From the NCBI GenBank assembly GCA_028293365.1, contig JAQGOX010000266.1, positions 1 through 5,615 of the forward strand: a stretch of 5,615 bases of DNA, in the 5' to 3' direction. Positions within the stretch are counted from its first letter, which is position 1, and each line of letters begins with the position of its first letter. A program made the position numbers and the translations under genes. Of this stretch, positions 5,171 through 5,615 are shown one piece after another. A model generated the notes under the pieces. It was not told where the DNA came from. It was given only the letters and a program-made list of their open reading frames with translations, and ran no database searches. Origin of the DNA: Verrucomicrobiales bacterium (GTDB lineage: Bacteria > Verrucomicrobiota > Verrucomicrobiia > Limisphaerales > SXQI01).

Positions 5171-5615
5171 TGACCACTCGAAACTCCAGCGCAACACGGA
5201 ATAAAACCGGGGGATTTATCCTCGTGGCCGTGCTTGTGATCGTAATGCTCGGATCGATGGTGGCGATGAGTCTTTTGTTCCGGTTACAAGCGGAAGAACA
5301 CGCCAGCGCGGCGGGCGCGGATAGCGAACAGGCCTGGCTCGCCGCGATGAGCGGCGTGGAAGAAGCATTCCGCCTGGCGGCGGCGAAACCCGGGGCGAAG
5401 GAGTGGCAGGATAATCCCCATGCGTTTAAGGACCGATTTGTTTGCGATACTGGCAGTGAGCGCTGGTATTTCACGCTGTACAGCAAAGGCGACGAGGATT
5501 CGCTGGAGCCGCTTCGATACGGCCTCACGGATGAAGCGAGCAAGTTAAATTTGAATACGGCAACTGAAGCTGTACTTTTGCGGCTTCCGGGGATCGACCA
5601 AAATTTAATCGATGC
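5170..5615 (+). CDS. gspK: Type II secretion minor pseudopilin GspK (3' end outside window)
   Basis: GspK is the largest minor pseudopilin and caps the pseudopilus tip. The first 148 codons are present and the frame runs off the window. The leader of 15 residues ends G-G, followed by F16-I-L-V-A20. The +5 residue is Ala, not Glu, which is the recognised exception that marks GspK. The hydrophobic helix runs to about 38. A helical region with E42-E43 and W56-L-A-A-M-S-G-V-E-E (56-65) follows. Then Y117-G-L-T-D-E with K-L-N-L-N-T-A (125-131) and L-L-R-L-P-G-I-D (136-143) form the conserved GspK block that leads into its helix-hairpin-helix-like domain. The ATG overlaps the gspJ TAA by one base (TAATG), and no near Shine-Dalgarno site is seen, so reinitiation after gspJ is likely. 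GCG is the dominant Ala codon. Confidence 0.92.
   Translation, partial: MTTRNSSATRNKTGGFILVAVLVIVMLGSMVAMSLLFRLQAEEHASAAGADSEQAWLAAMSGVEEAFRLAAAKPGAKEWQDNPHAFKDRFVCDTGSERWYFTLYSKGDEDSLEPLRYGLTDEASKLNLNTATEAVLLRLPGIDQNLID

Noticed and set aside
5124..5543. Minus-strand 139-aa frame across gspJ end and gspK
   Set aside because: It is the shadow of gspK, whose class III leader, K-L-N-L-N-T-A block and overlap with gspJ are clear. The minus frame is Ser/Ala-rich with no motif.
1..5615. CRISPR array, insertion sequence or long direct repeats
   Set aside because: I found no regularly spaced repeats, no transposase-like frame and no terminal inverted repeats on reading both strands by eye.

Overview
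The right-hand three quarters of this window (1502 to the end) is a type II secretion (T2SS, general secretory pathway) gene run in canonical order on the + strand: gspF, gspG, gspH, gspI, gspJ and the first 148 codons of gspK. GspF is the polytopic inner-membrane platform protein. GspG is the major pseudopilin. GspH, I, J and K are minor pseudopilins that cap and start the pseudopilus which pushes folded exoproteins through the outer-membrane secretin. Identities rest on class III signal peptides, the +5 Glu pattern (present in G, H, I, J and absent in K, as the families predict), family motifs and gene order. Spacing tightens along the run: 90 nt (F-G), 8 nt (G-H), then 4-nt overlaps (H-I, I-J) and a 1-nt TAATG overlap (J-K). 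This indicates one transcription unit with translational coupling. gspC, gspD, gspE, gspL, gspM and the prepilin peptidase are not in the window, and gspE is not directly upstream of gspF.

The left quarter (1-1501) is sparse. It holds a tRNA-Ala(CGC) gene at 1246-1321 with the G3:U70 identity pair and an encoded CCA. It also holds a decayed small XRE-type helix-turn-helix regulator on the minus strand (713-982), interrupted by an in-frame TAG and lacking a usable start, and two short open frames of unknown function (3-311, open at the left edge, and 464-682). This looks like eroded accessory DNA next to a tRNA gene.

The likely source is a PVC-group bacterium, most plausibly Verrucomicrobiota. 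Supporting traits are Ala-Phe-Thr-Leu prepilin cleavage sites beside the usual Gly-Phe ones, Thr/Asn-rich pseudopilin bodies, poor Shine-Dalgarno sites on several genes, and a small HTH family with a G-W-D-I-(S/T)-R core that I associate with Verrucomicrobia, Planctomycetes and Cyanobacteria. This assignment is inference, not proof.

I see no clearly new system. The most useful second looks are a long bulged stem-loop between gspF and gspG, an EF-hand-like acidic tail on GspG, the 3:2 split of Gly/Ala at the prepilin peptidase site across the five pseudopilins, and the broken regulator.
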